A stretch of 64,000 nucleotides of DNA from Macrosoma leucophasiata (GCA_036365455.1 JAWQUS010000002.1:6138001-6202000); one strand, 5' to 3'. Counted from the stretch's first letter, positions 20,260 through 29,949 are shown. Translations and numbers: made by a program. The notes: generated by a model from the letters alone, not told the origin.

Positions 20260-20585
20260 TGGTGGCATTGGTGGCGTTGGCAGCGTTGGTGGTGTTAGTG
20301 GCGTTGGTGGCGTTATTGGCTGGAATTGATAGCGTTGGTGGTAGTGGTGGTGGTGGCGTTAATGGCGTTGGTGGCGTTTATGGCGTTGGTGGCGTTTATA
20401 GCGTTGGTGGCATTGGTAGCGGCGGTGATGGTGTGATGGTGGTGGTGGTCGTGGTGGTGGCGGTTGTGGTGACGGTGGTGGTGATGGTAGCGTTAGTGGT
20501 GGAGGTAGTGGCGTTATTGGTGTTATTAGCGTTGGTAACGTTGATGGCGTTGGCGGCGTTGGTGGCATTAGTGGCGTTGGTGGTT
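20260..20585 (+). repeat. GGTGGCGTT minisatellite
   Basis: Irregular 9-bp repeats of GTTGGTGGC type. The plus-strand 129-codon frame (Val/Ala/Leu-rich) and the minus-strand Pro-rich frame are compositional artefacts. Confidence 0.9.
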
Positions 20586-20874
20586 CAGCATAAGATGGAT
20601 TTTTGCACAAGACTGCGCGTTTATATAATATAATATCTTCGCACGGTCAGTTACATGTGACTCTGTCACGTGTTCGCAATACTAGCAGCCTTATATGCTT
20701 TCATCTCCGATGGCCATCAATGCGTCTAATATCGTGTACAGAGAAGCATTAATGTAAACAGATTTTTTTAACTAACCAAACGTGTTTATGATCTAAAATT
20801 AACCAAAAGTTATACACAAAAAACCTACCCAAAGTCACATTTCCACGCAAACGAAGTCGCGGGCACAGCTAGTT
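20586..20874 (+). mobile_element. Helitron-like 3' segment after minisatellite
   Basis: Shares CGCAATACTAGCAG, GATGGCCATCAATGCGTCTA, ATCGTGTACAGAGAAGCATT and the end CGAAGTCGCGGGCACAGCTA-GT with 17990-18245. The repeated association of this segment with a preceding GGTGGC array suggests that the array is part of the element. Confidence 0.6.
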
Positions 20875-20886
20875 AAATTATAAAAA

Positions 20887-21610
20887 CCAACTTTAGACTG
20901 TCGCTTTTACCTGTCTGTGTGCGCGCGCATCCTAAAAATTCACTCTATCGTTTTTTCCAAACGCGCCAAAAGAAGTATAAATTCAAAACTTCAGGAACTA
21001 ACTTCAGACGGTTGTTTTATCTGTATAGCAACTAACTTCAGACTGTCGTTTTTATCTGTCGGTGTGCCCGCGCATCATAAAAAATCACTCTCATATCTTT
21101 TCCAATCGCGCCAAAAGAAGTATAACTTCAAAAGTTTAGGAACTAACTTCAGACAGTTGCTTTTATCTGTATAGCAACTAACTTCAGACTGTCGCTTTTA
21201 TCTGTCGGTGTGCGCGCGTATCGTAAAAATTCACTCTCATCATTTTTTAACTGCCTCAGTAGCGTAGTGGTAGCAGGCCACTACTATTACGCTGGAGGTC
21301 TTGGGTTCGATTCCCGGGTCGGGGACTATCAGAGATAACGGTTTAAAATCCTTTATCTCTGTTTCTATTGGGATTTTTCCATTTTCTGGAAGTTTCCCAG
21401 TACCCCGGTGTTTGCTAATGTGCCCGGAGATGGCAACAGGTTCGTCACCTGTTACATGGGCCAAAACGTAACCGGCGAGTCGTGGGTGTTTGCATGTATG
21501 ATTTAATGCATGCACTTACCTCTGCCTACCCCTTCGGGGATTACAGGCGTAAAGTTACGTTTTATAATTTTTTCCAATCGCGCCAAAAAAAGTATAACTT
21601 CAAAAATCTC
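20887..21610 (+). repeat. 146-bp tandem repeat, ~3 units, split by SINE-B
   Basis: CAACTAACTTCAGACTGTCG begins at about 20887, 21029 and 21175. Each unit continues CTTTTATCTGTCGGTGTGCG, AAAAATTCACTCTC and CGCGCCAAAAGAAGTATAAC. The third unit is interrupted at 21249 by SINE-B and resumes TTTTTTCCAATCGCGCC after 21563. Confidence 0.9.
21249..21559 (+). mobile_element. SINE-B, full length
   Basis: Head AACTGCCTCAGTAGCGTAGT with A box TAGCGTAGTGG and B box GGTTCGATTCC about 40 bases later, both good pol III promoter matches. The body reads GAGATAACGGTTTAAAATCC and AACGTAACCGGCGAGTCGTG. Tail CTCTGCCTACCCCTTCGGGG, then ATTACAGGCGTAAAGTTAC. The tail resembles the end of the LINE relic at 14246-14455, so a LINE with that end is the likely mobiliser. 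It is the best reference copy of this SINE in the window. Confidence 0.92.
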
Positions 21611-22666
21611 AAGAATTATCATCTCTCAAACGACACGAATTCCGGTTTAAACTCTCAAAAGCACTCATACAAGGTTTGGGCTTTATATGACCAATAGTTC
21701 TTTCTGTCAATCACTCACTATTTTGGTCACACAGTCACTCTGTTTCTGAGACACACAGTCACTCAGTCACTCGCTTACTCAGCCACTCCATTACGCAGTC
21801 AATAATTTATGTAATTAATAAATCCATACGATATAGAAATAACAAGTGCCCACATGATACCATATACCACGTGAATTATGAATTTATGGTGCATTCATGT
21901 TTCTTTTATGCCAGAATAAAAAAACAAAAGTGTGTGTTCCGCCAGAGTTTATATATTTCGCGGAAGAATATACTCTAGGATTATAAACGTTTTAACAAAT
22001 TACATATTCATGAAAGCCAGTAAAATAAATATACTCACGCACAAAGAATGCACAAATATCTTGCCCTTTTTAGCTGACTACGGCCAACCCGAAAAGAAAA
22101 GAACGGTTATGACTTGAATATAATGTTTATATTTAACCATTTACCTATATTGCGTCGTGGTGAGTAAACAAAGAAGCCAAATTTAAAAAAGTGAAAAAGT
22201 TTCTTTTATGCTTTTTAATGAGTTGTGTCTTGAATATAATTCATCCTTTAATGTGATATGATTTGAACAATAGTAAAAAAAAAACAGTAATGGATCTCGA
22301 AGGAGTATTTGCTACTGTATTTATTAATTTTACTATTATTACTACATTGTTTTTTGCCCAATCACGCTAAAGCTAAATAGTAGAGTATATAATGGCTGTA
22401 ACACATAAGAAACTTTTTATTCCGTTCAGAGGTTCCTTAGGGATTTTTTAAAATAGATCTTCACATTAACATAGTGTTGCCGATTACAATTGCTGTTGCA
22501 TGTATCCGAACGTAGACTCGTAGCCGCCGTAGACGGGTATATGAAAATATACCTACGGTTTTGTATTTTGTAAGACAGAGAGGAAACTAAAACATCTGTG
22601 GCTTCAGTAGTAACGTGTCATCATTGAAATTATTGATTGGTTAATCGATACACCAAAACGAACTTT
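21611..22666. other. No gene seen; degenerate CACTCAGT repeats
   Basis: At 21712-21800 a loose repeat of CACTCAGT/CACTCTGT-like units. Otherwise AT-rich with no supported frame. A 61-codon frame at 21932-22117 has no features. Confidence 0.45.
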
Positions 22667-22760
22667 TTGCACTAGATTAACCAATAAATTCTTAGCTTAT
22701 TGACTATTAACTGCTTAAAAAGGGGGAACCGTTCTTAATCAAATAAGTAAGGGCGAGGCG

Positions 22761-22949
22761 TCACTCAGTATTAAATGCAAAACAGATTTGTCTTTCCTCG
22801 ATGCCAATCCAGCCTTTTGTCCCAGTTATCTCCTCAGCTTTGATTCCAGTCAGATTGAACAACGCAGCCATGCCGTAAATAATAGGATGGACCATCGCAG
22901 AATGGCGTTCAAGAGAGGAGCATGACAATTGATTTTGAACTTTAATCAA
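22761..22949 (-). other. Conserved short frame, copy 1 (unknown)
   Basis: A 62-codon frame ending EITGTKGWIGIEERQICFAF-NTE and a stop. The duplicate at 23413-23637 keeps the same frame and the same stop. Between the copies both length differences inside the frame are 3 bp. Base changes are mixed: about five amino-acid changes against three silent ones in the part I compared. I do not recognise the protein. It could be a last-exon fragment duplicated with its surroundings, or chance retention. Confidence 0.3.
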
Positions 22950-23412
22950 AATAACTTTAGAACCGAAATCAATCGTGAAATTGTGTTACAACTAGTATTT
23001 CACAGCTTGAAAGACTAGCAACCGTTTAGTTTATTATTTCATCATCAAGCCAGTGTCTTGCAAATACAATGTCAATTGTAATGACTTTTGAAATTAAATT
23101 ATTTTACAGATTTATCAAAAGGAACCCATATTAAACTAAAATATTTTTTAAATACAATCCGACGTTTCGTTTGCTTTTCAGCTACCGTGGTCTTAGACAG
23201 ACATGGGTGATATTTATTTCTTTCACAGCAGTCATTTTAGTTCAATATACACGAGACAAAAATATTTTAATCGCAATGAAAGTGGCCACTATTTCGACAC
23301 GAGATTCTTTGTTCACTGGATTAACCAATAAAGCATACCTTATTCAACATTAACAGCTTCTTAAAATGGGGAGACCGTTCTTAATCAAATCTAAATAAGT
23401 AAGGGCGAAGCG

Positions 23413-23637
23413 TCACTCAGTATTAAATGCAAAACAGATTTGTCTTCCTTCGATGTCAATCCAGCCTTTTGTTCCAGTTATCTCCTCAGCTTTGATGCTA
23501 GTAGTCAGATTAAACAACGCAGTGACGTAAATAAAAGGATGGACCATCGCAAAATGGCACTCAAGAGCATTACGGATTAATCTTGCGTATATTAAACTAA
23601 ACTGATTTCTAAAATCAACCCGACGTTTGGGTCGCAT
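23413..23637 (-). other. Conserved short frame, copy 2 (unknown)
   Basis: A 74-codon frame ending EEITGTKGWIDIEGRQICFA-FNTE, homologous to 22761-22949 over about 50 codons. The N-terminal part (MRPKRRVDFRNQFSL) comes from the 64-bp insert and is not shared. No start context, signal peptide or domain is recognisable. Confidence 0.3.
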
Positions 23638-23799
23638 GACAATTGATTTCCAACTTTAACCTAAACACCGTAAGAACTGAAATTTTTCAGATTCGTGTTT
23701 CGTAGATTGAAAGAGCAGCAGCCATTGGCTCTTTTTGTCAAAGTTTTGCAAATTTAAAACCAATTGAAATATTAAAACTGTTATTGGTAATTGTAATTT

Positions 23800-23945
23800 T
23801 TATTTTTCGCAATAACACATGCATGGAACTTTAGAAATTAAAGTAAAAACGGAAAGAAAAATTTGACTTCGCGCAGGAATCGAATCTGCGACCTCAGGAA
23901 AACCAGTCCAGCCGCTTTTACCACTAAGCTACCGAAGTCCCACCA
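23800..23945 (-). mobile_element. SINE-C, tRNA-like head
   Basis: Minus strand: GGGACTTCGGTAGCTTAGTG then GTAAAAGCGGCTGGACTGG, with A box TAGCTTAGTGG and B box GATTCGATTCC. Then CAAATTTTTCTTTCCGTTTT and ACACATGCATG. Same arrangement as 8462-8615. The tRNA-like fold is imperfect and followed by a SINE tail, so it is not a tRNA gene. Confidence 0.7.
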
Positions 23946-23949
23946 AGTT

Positions 23950-24105
23950 ATTGGTAGTTTTAAGCAGCCTCGTGTTCCGGTTACACAGAGGCAAACAACT
24001 TCAGGCGAAGGGATGGCAACACATTTTGTATTCTGACCCCCGGTTTTTAATAATCACCTACCATCCATGTGAACTGCATGCTTCTTTTCCATCCTCATCT
24101 TCTTC
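23950..24105 (+). mobile_element. SINE-A, strongly diverged
   Basis: Keeps CTCGTGTTCCGGTTAC, ACAGAGGCA, GGGATGGCAACACATTTTGT and CCATGTGAACTGCATGCTT in order, with large internal losses. It is directly adjacent to the SINE-C copy. Confidence 0.65.
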
Positions 24106-24850
24106 TTCTCTCAGAAAAAAGAATGTTTGTCTGTATGTCCTTTATAGAATCCTAAACTACGCATTTGAACATGTGATGATCTTTAGCAAAGTGGTTGTGC
24201 ATGAGCCTACGAAGGTTTCTGAGTAGGCAAATTCGACAGATGGCGCCACTGTATTTTTTTAGTTGGTGGCGTAGCAACGCGCGCATTTTACAGCTTACCT
24301 ATAAAACATTATCTATGAAGTCGGTTTGCGCACTACAATTTGACGTGATAACGTCATAAGAAAACATAGGTACGTCACAAGCCGATAGAGAGGCACGATC
24401 GGCCTAAGCGCTTAGGCCGATCGTGCCTCTCTATCGCTTTCTCCACTCTCTCGCTTGCTCGCTTGGCTCGACGGAACGTGACACTTTCTCGTGCGTGCAA
24501 ACAGCGTTCATCGATTTGTAAGACGTTATCAAGTCAAAAAAACTATGTGAATACCTGTAAGTTTTAGAACAGAATCGATGATGTAAAATGACGATACATA
24601 AAAGAGAGACCGAAATATAATACAGAGAGATACTTAAATTTATACTAGATGTGATTCTCAGACACATAAATGGAGCTGAAATCGTAGCTCATCAGTTTTC
24701 GATTAAGTTTCCGCACAACTTGTGCAGTGAAATAGTACTCCAAGTATTTCGGGTAGCAAACGTTATAGCCTCGTCTCTAACTACGTAGTATTTAATTCTC
24801 TGATAAAGTTATGTATGTAGTTCCACGTATGTAATGTTTGACCACCACCT
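24106..24850. other. No gene seen; contains a perfect palindrome
   Basis: Apart from the palindrome at 24383-24436 and repeat-like ACAGATGGCGCCACTGTATT near 24237, nothing is recognised. A 78-codon minus frame overlapping the palindrome is not supported. Confidence 0.45.
24383..24436. repeat. Perfect 54-bp palindrome, no spacer
   Basis: Arm 24383-24409 (CGATAGAGAGGCACGATCGG then CCTAAGC) is followed directly by its exact reverse complement at 24410-24436. There is no loop and no mismatch. Confidence 0.97.
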
Positions 24851-25035
24851 TTTTATAAGTTGGAAAACATGGATGCAGCTTACATTGATGGCAGTCTATA
24901 GACATCTACCCAAAAACCTAAGGTCAAAATGCAGATGTGTGATATGTACTTATAACGGGGCCATACATTACCATGTAGTACAGCGTATCACGATAGAAGA
25001 TAGTGCTAAACACTAGTATACGGCAGATAGACTAG
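24851..25035 (-). mobile_element. SINE-A2, diverged
   Basis: Blocks in order: CATGGATGCAGCTTACATTG, GGTCAAAATGCAGATGTGTG, ACGGGGCCATACATTACCAT, ATAGTGCTAAACACTAGTAT and CGGCAGATAGACTAG. The body is shortened and the head missing. Confidence 0.75.
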
Positions 25036-25598
25036 AGTGAAGTTAAATCACTGTCCAAACCTTATGGACACGCACCTTTACGTTATAATTTAGACTTATC
25101 ATCGTTTTAAATGTATCATTGATGCGTAAAATATTTAGAATTGAAAAACAACCAATTTTCTATCGGTACCCAACAACGCGTTAAAATAAACGACCGCATT
25201 TATGCGATTTGAAAATATGCTCAAAGGGTAACAAGCATAAAGCTGTATTTGCTGTAGCATGCAACACGTGTTTCTACGTGTACGTGACAAAAATACAAGG
25301 AATCTGTTTTGGTTACTGTACTGAAATATGGGAGCCTTTGAGCAGTACCGTAACATTTGCCAATGATTGTGAGTACGACTACGTCAATTTAAATGATTAC
25401 CTTATTATGAGACTATGACAAATAGTACAACTGCAGAACTATAAATTGAGGGTGACCCTTGTTCATAAACGTATTTTAGCAAAAGTGTTGCCAATCACTC
25501 CTTTGTTTTTTTCTATCGTGCTCAATTGACAAAGACAAAAAATAACTAAAACGGATAGAAGAAGAAGAGTTTGCGGATTTGATGTGGATATATTATGT
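25036..25598. other. No gene seen
   Basis: AT-rich. Frames of 69-73 codons lie on both strands over the same stretch (25135-25418), without domains. Confidence 0.4.
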
Positions 25599-25778
25599 AA
25601 TGATCCCACTGCAGAATCATTTCGTTCATCCAGATATGCTGCAAACCTTCCAGATTGCAACCAAATTTTGATTGGCATCCTAGAGGATATATATTCTCTA
25701 TATTATAAATATGCATAAAAATTAGGTTTGCAGCATATCTGGATGAACGAAATGATTCTGTGGTGGGATCCTAACCTA
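25599..25778. mobile_element. MITE-1, short form (~180 bp)
   Basis: The ends are inverted copies: GATCCCACTGCAGAATCATT, TCGTTCATCCAGATATGCTG, CAAACCT on the left; AGGTTTGCAGCATATCTGGA, TGAACGAAATGATTCTG, GGGATCCTAACCTA on the right. Between them are ACCAAATTTTGATTGGCATC and GGATATATATTCTCT. It lacks the interior present in the copy at 33996-34590. Non-coding. Confidence 0.88.
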
Positions 25779-25994
25779 TACGCAGAGAGTGAAAAAGCGA
25801 CATGGTAAGTGTGTAAAAACTGAGATATTTGGGTTCAAGCTCTCTGACGGGGATTTACCATGAAGATAAATACTACTATATACACTGAAAATAACTTTAC
25901 TATACAAGCACTGATGCAGGTAGTGAAAATAAAGTTTTGAGTGAAATTAAGGCTAGAATTAAATTTGAAACACATTTCATTGTTCCGCTCGGAG

Positions 25995-26100
25995 CGAAAT
26001 TTTGACTTTTGATTTTTGTGTAGATGTCTCAAGGCTGCAGTCATCACTTAACGTTATGTGGGCTAGATGCTGGCTTGCCACCTTCGTTACCTTAAAAAAA
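25995..26100 (+). mobile_element. SINE-A tail, 5'-truncated
   Basis: ATTTTGACTTTTGATTTTTG, TAGATGTCTCAAGGCTGCAG, TCATCACTTAACGTTATGTG and TTGCCACCTTCGTTACCTTA followed by an A9 tract. Confidence 0.75.
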
Positions 26101-26225
26101 AACAATGATACAAGTTACACCTAGTGGTTCTACGAGCATAACTAATAAAGTAACAGTAATCCCATCAGAAACATTTCTGCAATACCAATCTCGCAGCGTA
26201 TTCATAGTTTTTTTACCTTAAAAAG

Positions 26226-26503
26226 GTTTTTTTAATGTTATTGAAGTGGTAAACAAGTATGCAGTTCACATTGATGTTAAGTGATGACTACAGCCTATAG
26301 ACACTTACACAAAGATCAGAGGTCAAAATGCATATGCGTTGCCACCCCTTGACCTTAGTTATCATGTCTCTGTGATAGTTATTACGGGGCCATATATTAC
26401 CATCTAACCGGGACACGATAGTACTTAACACTACCATTTAGCGGCAAGTTTGTTGGTAATGCCTACGCCTGCGAGCTCCGTCACTAGAGCTCTACCACCA
26501 GTA
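26226..26503 (-). mobile_element. SINE-A2, near full length
   Basis: From TTTTTTTAATGTTATTGAAG and GTAAACAAGTATGCAGTTCA to GCTCTACCACCAGTA. It carries the A2 features GCCACCCCTTGACCTTAGTT and TTACGGGGCCATATATTACC, and is missing about 8 bases around GTTTGTTGGTAATGCC. It is the best A2 reference for interpreting 33865-34746. Confidence 0.9.
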
Positions 26504-26615
26504 ACAATGTAGTAGGTAGTGAGACATAATGTAAAACCAAGTCGGTCAAATAATTTAGCACTTTTCTACAATATAGATCTATGAAACATGGCACTTCCAT
26601 ACTGCCGGATTATGT

Positions 26616-26880
26616 TATCAGAATGTCTCTACATAAAGCTGTTAATTGATTAAACAAACATATATCACAGTGCCGCATTACGTAACTTCAGAAAAGAAGT
26701 TACGTAATGCGGCACTGTGATTTGTATGGGTGAAGGTTTTATTGGGTAAAGTGAACTTGGATTACTTTTGTATGTTTGTTTAATCAATTAACAGCTTTAT
26801 GTAGAGACATTCTGATAACTTAATCCAAGTTCACTTTACCCAATAAAACCTTCACCCATGCAAATCACAGTGCCGCATTA
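26616..26880. repeat. Complex foldback in copy 1 of a duplicated segment
   Basis: Module A (TTATCAGAATGTCTCTACAT to AAACAAACATA, 26616-26663) is inverted at 26770-26817. Module B (TCACAGTGCCGCATTACGTA) is inverted 7 bases away at 26697-26721 and present again directly at about 26864. Module C (GGGTGAAGGTTTTATTGGGT to CTTGGATTA) has its inverse at about 26822-26858. The copy at 27405-27510 keeps the simple order A, inverse C, B, so an inverted duplication arose inside copy 1. Confidence 0.88.
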
Positions 26881-27775
26881 CAATGTACATATATACTGCA
26901 AATTGTCATCGACATTTGAACGACTTTCGACAGATCAACAACGTCTCGCTGGCTCCGTGCCAGATACTTCGACGCGACGGGATTCCGATTTATCGAAACG
27001 ATCGTCCTCTAATATTCACAATTGCACCGTCTACGAGGACTGGTTTGAGTCGACTTGCTATACTTTTGAGTATTCTTTGGATGTAAGATTTTTTGGTTAA
27101 CTTTCTATTGGTTGGTGACGATAGGATTGTCTCATTCCACCGTCACTGCAATTGCCAATCTACGCGTCAAACGTGGCTTTTATGGCACATTCTCCCCAAA
27201 ATAACGCATAACCCTGTCGTTGGAGAAGCGTAGGTATACTATCCCCTTCGTCATGAAGTGTACATCTTTCGGCTGAAGGGACAAATGTTTATTTCGGTTT
27301 TGAAAGTTTGTTTGTAGCATATTTACGAGTCCAGTGGCACCCATGACACAGACTGCACCTAGTGGTGCTCGGAGTATAAGTAGTAAAAAGTTAAAATGTT
27401 ATCAGAAGAACTCTACATAAGGCTGTTAATTGATTAAATAAACATACAAAAGTAATCCAAGCTCACTTGACCGAATAAAACCTTTAACCATGCAAACCAC
27501 AGTGTCCGCATGACAATGTTCATATATACTGCAAATTGTCATCGACGTTTGAACGACTTTCGACAGATCAACAACGTCTCGCTGGCTCCGTGCCAGATAC
27601 TTCGACGCGACGGGATTTCGATTTATCGAAACGATCGTCCTCTAATATTCACAAATGCACCGTCTACGAGGACTGGTTTGAGTCGACTTGCTGACTTGGT
27701 ATACTTTTAAGTATTCTTTGGACGTAACACTTTTCGGTTCACTTTCTATTGGTTGGTGAGGAAAGGAGTTGTCTC
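26616..27775. repeat. Duplicated segment of unknown origin (two copies)
   Basis: About 200 bp after the A/C/B modules, including TGCAAATTGTCATCGAC, TTCGACAGATCAACAACGTC, CCGTGCCAGATACTTCGACG and TACGAGGACTGGTTTGAGTC, occurs at 26890-27090 and 27520-27720 with only a few differences by eye. Several frames stay open in both copies. The most conserved contains DFRQINNVSLAPCQILRRDG. I do not recognise it. CpG-containing codons and near-identity suggest a recent duplication of a formerly coding or promoter-proximal piece. Confidence 0.75.
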
Positions 27776-28511
27776 ATTTTACATCTACCCATTTTACGGT
27801 ATGCCAAAAAAAGGTAAAGTGATGCTCGATCCGAGGGTTGCGGGTTTGATTGTTCAATCTCCATATCGATATCAATCGTGAGGCCTACTTTTTTATCGGC
27901 GGATTGGTTATCGGACTAATTGTGAAGGAGAATTCTTCCGCTTGTGCCGTCAGTCAACCGGTGAATCATGGGTGTATGCATGTAGGTATGTTTGAATGCA
28001 TGCATTTACCTCTGCCTATATTTATTCTACCCCAATGACGCACAACACTATTGTGGGAATCTTTGGGGTAGGCATTGTCCAGCAGTGTACGTCTTTCAGA
28101 TCGAGTGATGATGTTTATTACTGAGGTTTTAACCATCAATCAGTATTCTTGTTTGTCACTTTCTTAACTTAAAGAAGCAGCTTAAGTTTCAAGCCATCCG
28201 TCTCTAGAATAATCCTGTAGGTAACTACTTCTAAGTTAATTTCGCTAAAACTTTTTCTTGCTCGCCAACTCTGAGACAACAAATAAGAGGAAAATTTCAT
28301 TTCTCCCGGGATCTAAATACCAGTAAGGAACAAGGTGAAAAATATCGCGAGAATGTAAACTGAAAAATAGTAGACGAAAACATACTTGAAATTTATTTTT
28401 GCCATCTATGAAACGAACATTAATTAGATTTGTATTAAGTCATTGAAATAAAACTATTTTTACGGATTTATCTCGCGTATATTTGTATTAAGTGTTTATA
28501 GGTTGCTATAC
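27776..28511. other. No gene; SINE-B fragment and LINE-tail fragment
   Basis: At 27928-28020 a partial SINE-B-like piece (CCGGTGAATCATGGGTGTAT, GAATGCATGCATTTACCTCT). At 28040-28110 CACAACACTATTGTGGGAAT and TAGGCATTGTCCAGCAGTGT, a 3'-end motif also seen at 39240-39300. The rest is unassigned. Confidence 0.55.
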
Positions 28512-28768
28512 GGAAGTGGCAAACAAGCATGCAGTTCACATTGATGTTAAGTGATGACTGCAGCCTATAGACACCAGACACCAAAATGCAGATGCGTTAC
28601 CACTCCGGAGGCCTAAGGTTTTATGCCTCTGTGCCGGAAATTACAGAACCGTACATTACCACCTGACTAGAACACGATAGTGCTGAACACTACCAATTAG
28701 CGGCAAGTATAGGTAATGCGGTGGTGCCTACGCCCGCGAGCTCCGTCACTGTATCTGTACTACCAGTA
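28512..28768 (-). mobile_element. SINE-A, no T tract
   Basis: Starts CGGAAGTGGCAAACAAGCAT and ends TCTGTACTACCAGTA. It lacks the poly-T end and about 25 bases in the AGACACC...CAAAATG block. Other body blocks are intact. Confidence 0.88.
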
Positions 28769-29014
28769 AATTAAAGTATAGTATATTTGCATCCCTAAAA
28801 CCCATGTGATCAAACAACCGTATTATTCCACTATGCACCAGCGCTAGCTAATCCGCACACAATATCGCTTGTCCACAGACATGTCGAACTCATTTCACAC
28901 ACCGTTCAACGCCACTCTATTATCTCGGCGGTTGACGATATTTCCGCAAATTTATGCTTGACGGTTTAACGTTATTTTACAATATCATCGCGATTTAAGG
29001 GGTTCGGTAGGTAC

Positions 29015-29250
29015 CTTAACGGCAGCCGTGATTTTTCAGAGTTTATATACATATTGTCGTGAAGTTGATTATATTTAATAAAAAAACAAATTTAAAAAAA
29101 ATCTTTCCCTAAAAAATATATAAGAAATTATTTGCGGGCATTTTTTGATAGGCAACCTAGTGGACATATATTCTCTAGATTATAAATATGTAAAAATTAG
29201 GTTTGCAGCATATCTGGATGAACGAAATGATTCTGCAGTGGGATAACCTA
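29015..29250. mobile_element. MITE-1, left end missing
   Basis: Interior AACGGCAGCCGTGATTTTTC and CATATTGTCGTGAAGTTGAT match 34301-34350. The right terminal repeat GGACATATATTCTCTAGATT to GCAGTGGGATAACCTA is intact apart from a small deletion (GGATCC reduced). The left terminal repeat is absent. Confidence 0.85.
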
Positions 29251-29395
29251 TATGCACTAGCGTTAGCTAATCTGCACACAATTTCGCTCGTCCACAGACA
29301 TGTCGAACTCATTTCACACACCGTTCAACGTTCTATTATCTCAGCGGTTGACGATATTTCCGCAAATTTATGCTTTACGGCTTAACGTTTTTTAC

Positions 29396-29580
29396 ACTGG
29401 CTGTTGCCCGCGGCTTGCCCGCGTGGATGTCGTTTTATAAATAACTAAGTAGCCTATGTTCTTTCTCAAAGTCAGCTCTATCACTGTACCAAATTAAATT
29501 AAAATCGGTTCAGTCGTTTGGACATGAAAAGGGAACAGGGAGACAGACAGAGTTACTTTCGCATTTATATTATTAGTAGG
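29396..29580 (+). mobile_element. Dispersed repeat (family F type), 185 bp
   Basis: CTGGCTGTTGCCCGCGGCTT, AAGTAGCCTATGTTCTTTCT, AAAATCGGTTCAGTCGTTTG and GCATTTATATTATTAGTAGG. The insertion is cleanly recognised because the neighbouring duplicate (28975-28985) lacks it. Confidence 0.8.
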
Positions 29581-29608
29581 GATTATCATCGCGATTTTAG
29601 GGGTTCTA

Positions 29609-29949
29609 AAGGTAACTTAAAGGATAACTCATGTGCCCGTCTATGCGTCAGCTAATTTGTGTCAAATTAGTTGTCTGTGTAAATAGTTGAAAGTGACCCA
29701 AACATGGATTTAACGTAAATAAAAGAATTTTCAAATTGAAAAATCCACCTTTGGGATATAAATAAGAATCAGGATTTTAATAAGCGTTTGGGGATATATT
29801 GTATAATAGATACCATAAAAAGCTTTATTGGTAAAATATCAAACACATGTAGAATTAAAGTGATCAAAGAAAAAAAGATTATAGCTTTCTTCGTCGGTTT
29901 ACAGAAAAATCTGTATTCGGCAACATCTAAGATAATAGGTTAATTTTTT
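29609..29949. other. No gene seen
   Basis: About 340 bp, AT-rich, nothing recognised. Confidence 0.45.

Larger units (their letters stand above)
19265..20310 (+). repeat. Near-identical 526/520-bp tandem duplication
   Basis: Copy 1 runs 19265-19790 and copy 2 19791-20310. Both start CTTTTAAATAAAAAGGCACT and end in the GGTGGCGTTGG minisatellite. By eye the two are identical apart from the CT run (53 versus 47 bases), which accounts for the 6-bp length difference. Each holds one palindromic element, one CT microsatellite and the start of a minisatellite. It is either a very recent unequal exchange or an assembly duplication. Confidence 0.95.
22667..23790. repeat. Diverged ~650-bp tandem duplication
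   Basis: ACCGTTCTTAATCAAAT, AAGTAAGGGCGAGGCGTCAC, TCAGTATTAAATGCAAAACA to GGATGGACCATCGCA occurs at about 22727-22930 and 23374-23580. Similarity resumes beyond it (CATGACAATTGATTT...AACTTTAA). Copy 2 has a 64-bp insert related to 23100-23175 (ATATTAAACTAAA, CCGACGTTTCG). It includes a shared minus-strand frame, listed separately. Confidence 0.85.
28834..29608. repeat. Direct duplication around a truncated MITE
   Basis: Block CACACAATATCGCTTGTCCA, CAGACATGTCGAACTCATTT to GCGGTTGACGATATTTCCGC, then TATCATCGCGATTTAAGGGG, occupies 28834-29005 and recurs at 29251-29395 plus 29582-29608. Copy 2 is split by a 185-bp dispersed repeat (29396-29580). A truncated MITE-1 (29015-29250) lies between the copies. 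The duplicated block has no recognisable coding potential. Confidence 0.85.

Noticed and set aside
20244..20633. 129-codon Val/Ala/Leu-rich plus frame resembling a membrane protein
   Set aside because: It is a translation of the GGTGGCGTT array; hydrophobicity follows from the repeat.
21249..21330. Possible tRNA gene with good A and B boxes
   Set aside because: Recurs as the head of six SINE-B copies with the same body and tail; not a free tRNA gene.
20887..21610. CRISPR-like regular repeats
   Set aside because: Units are 146 bp with no separate spacers, and the genome is clearly eukaryotic; it is a minisatellite.
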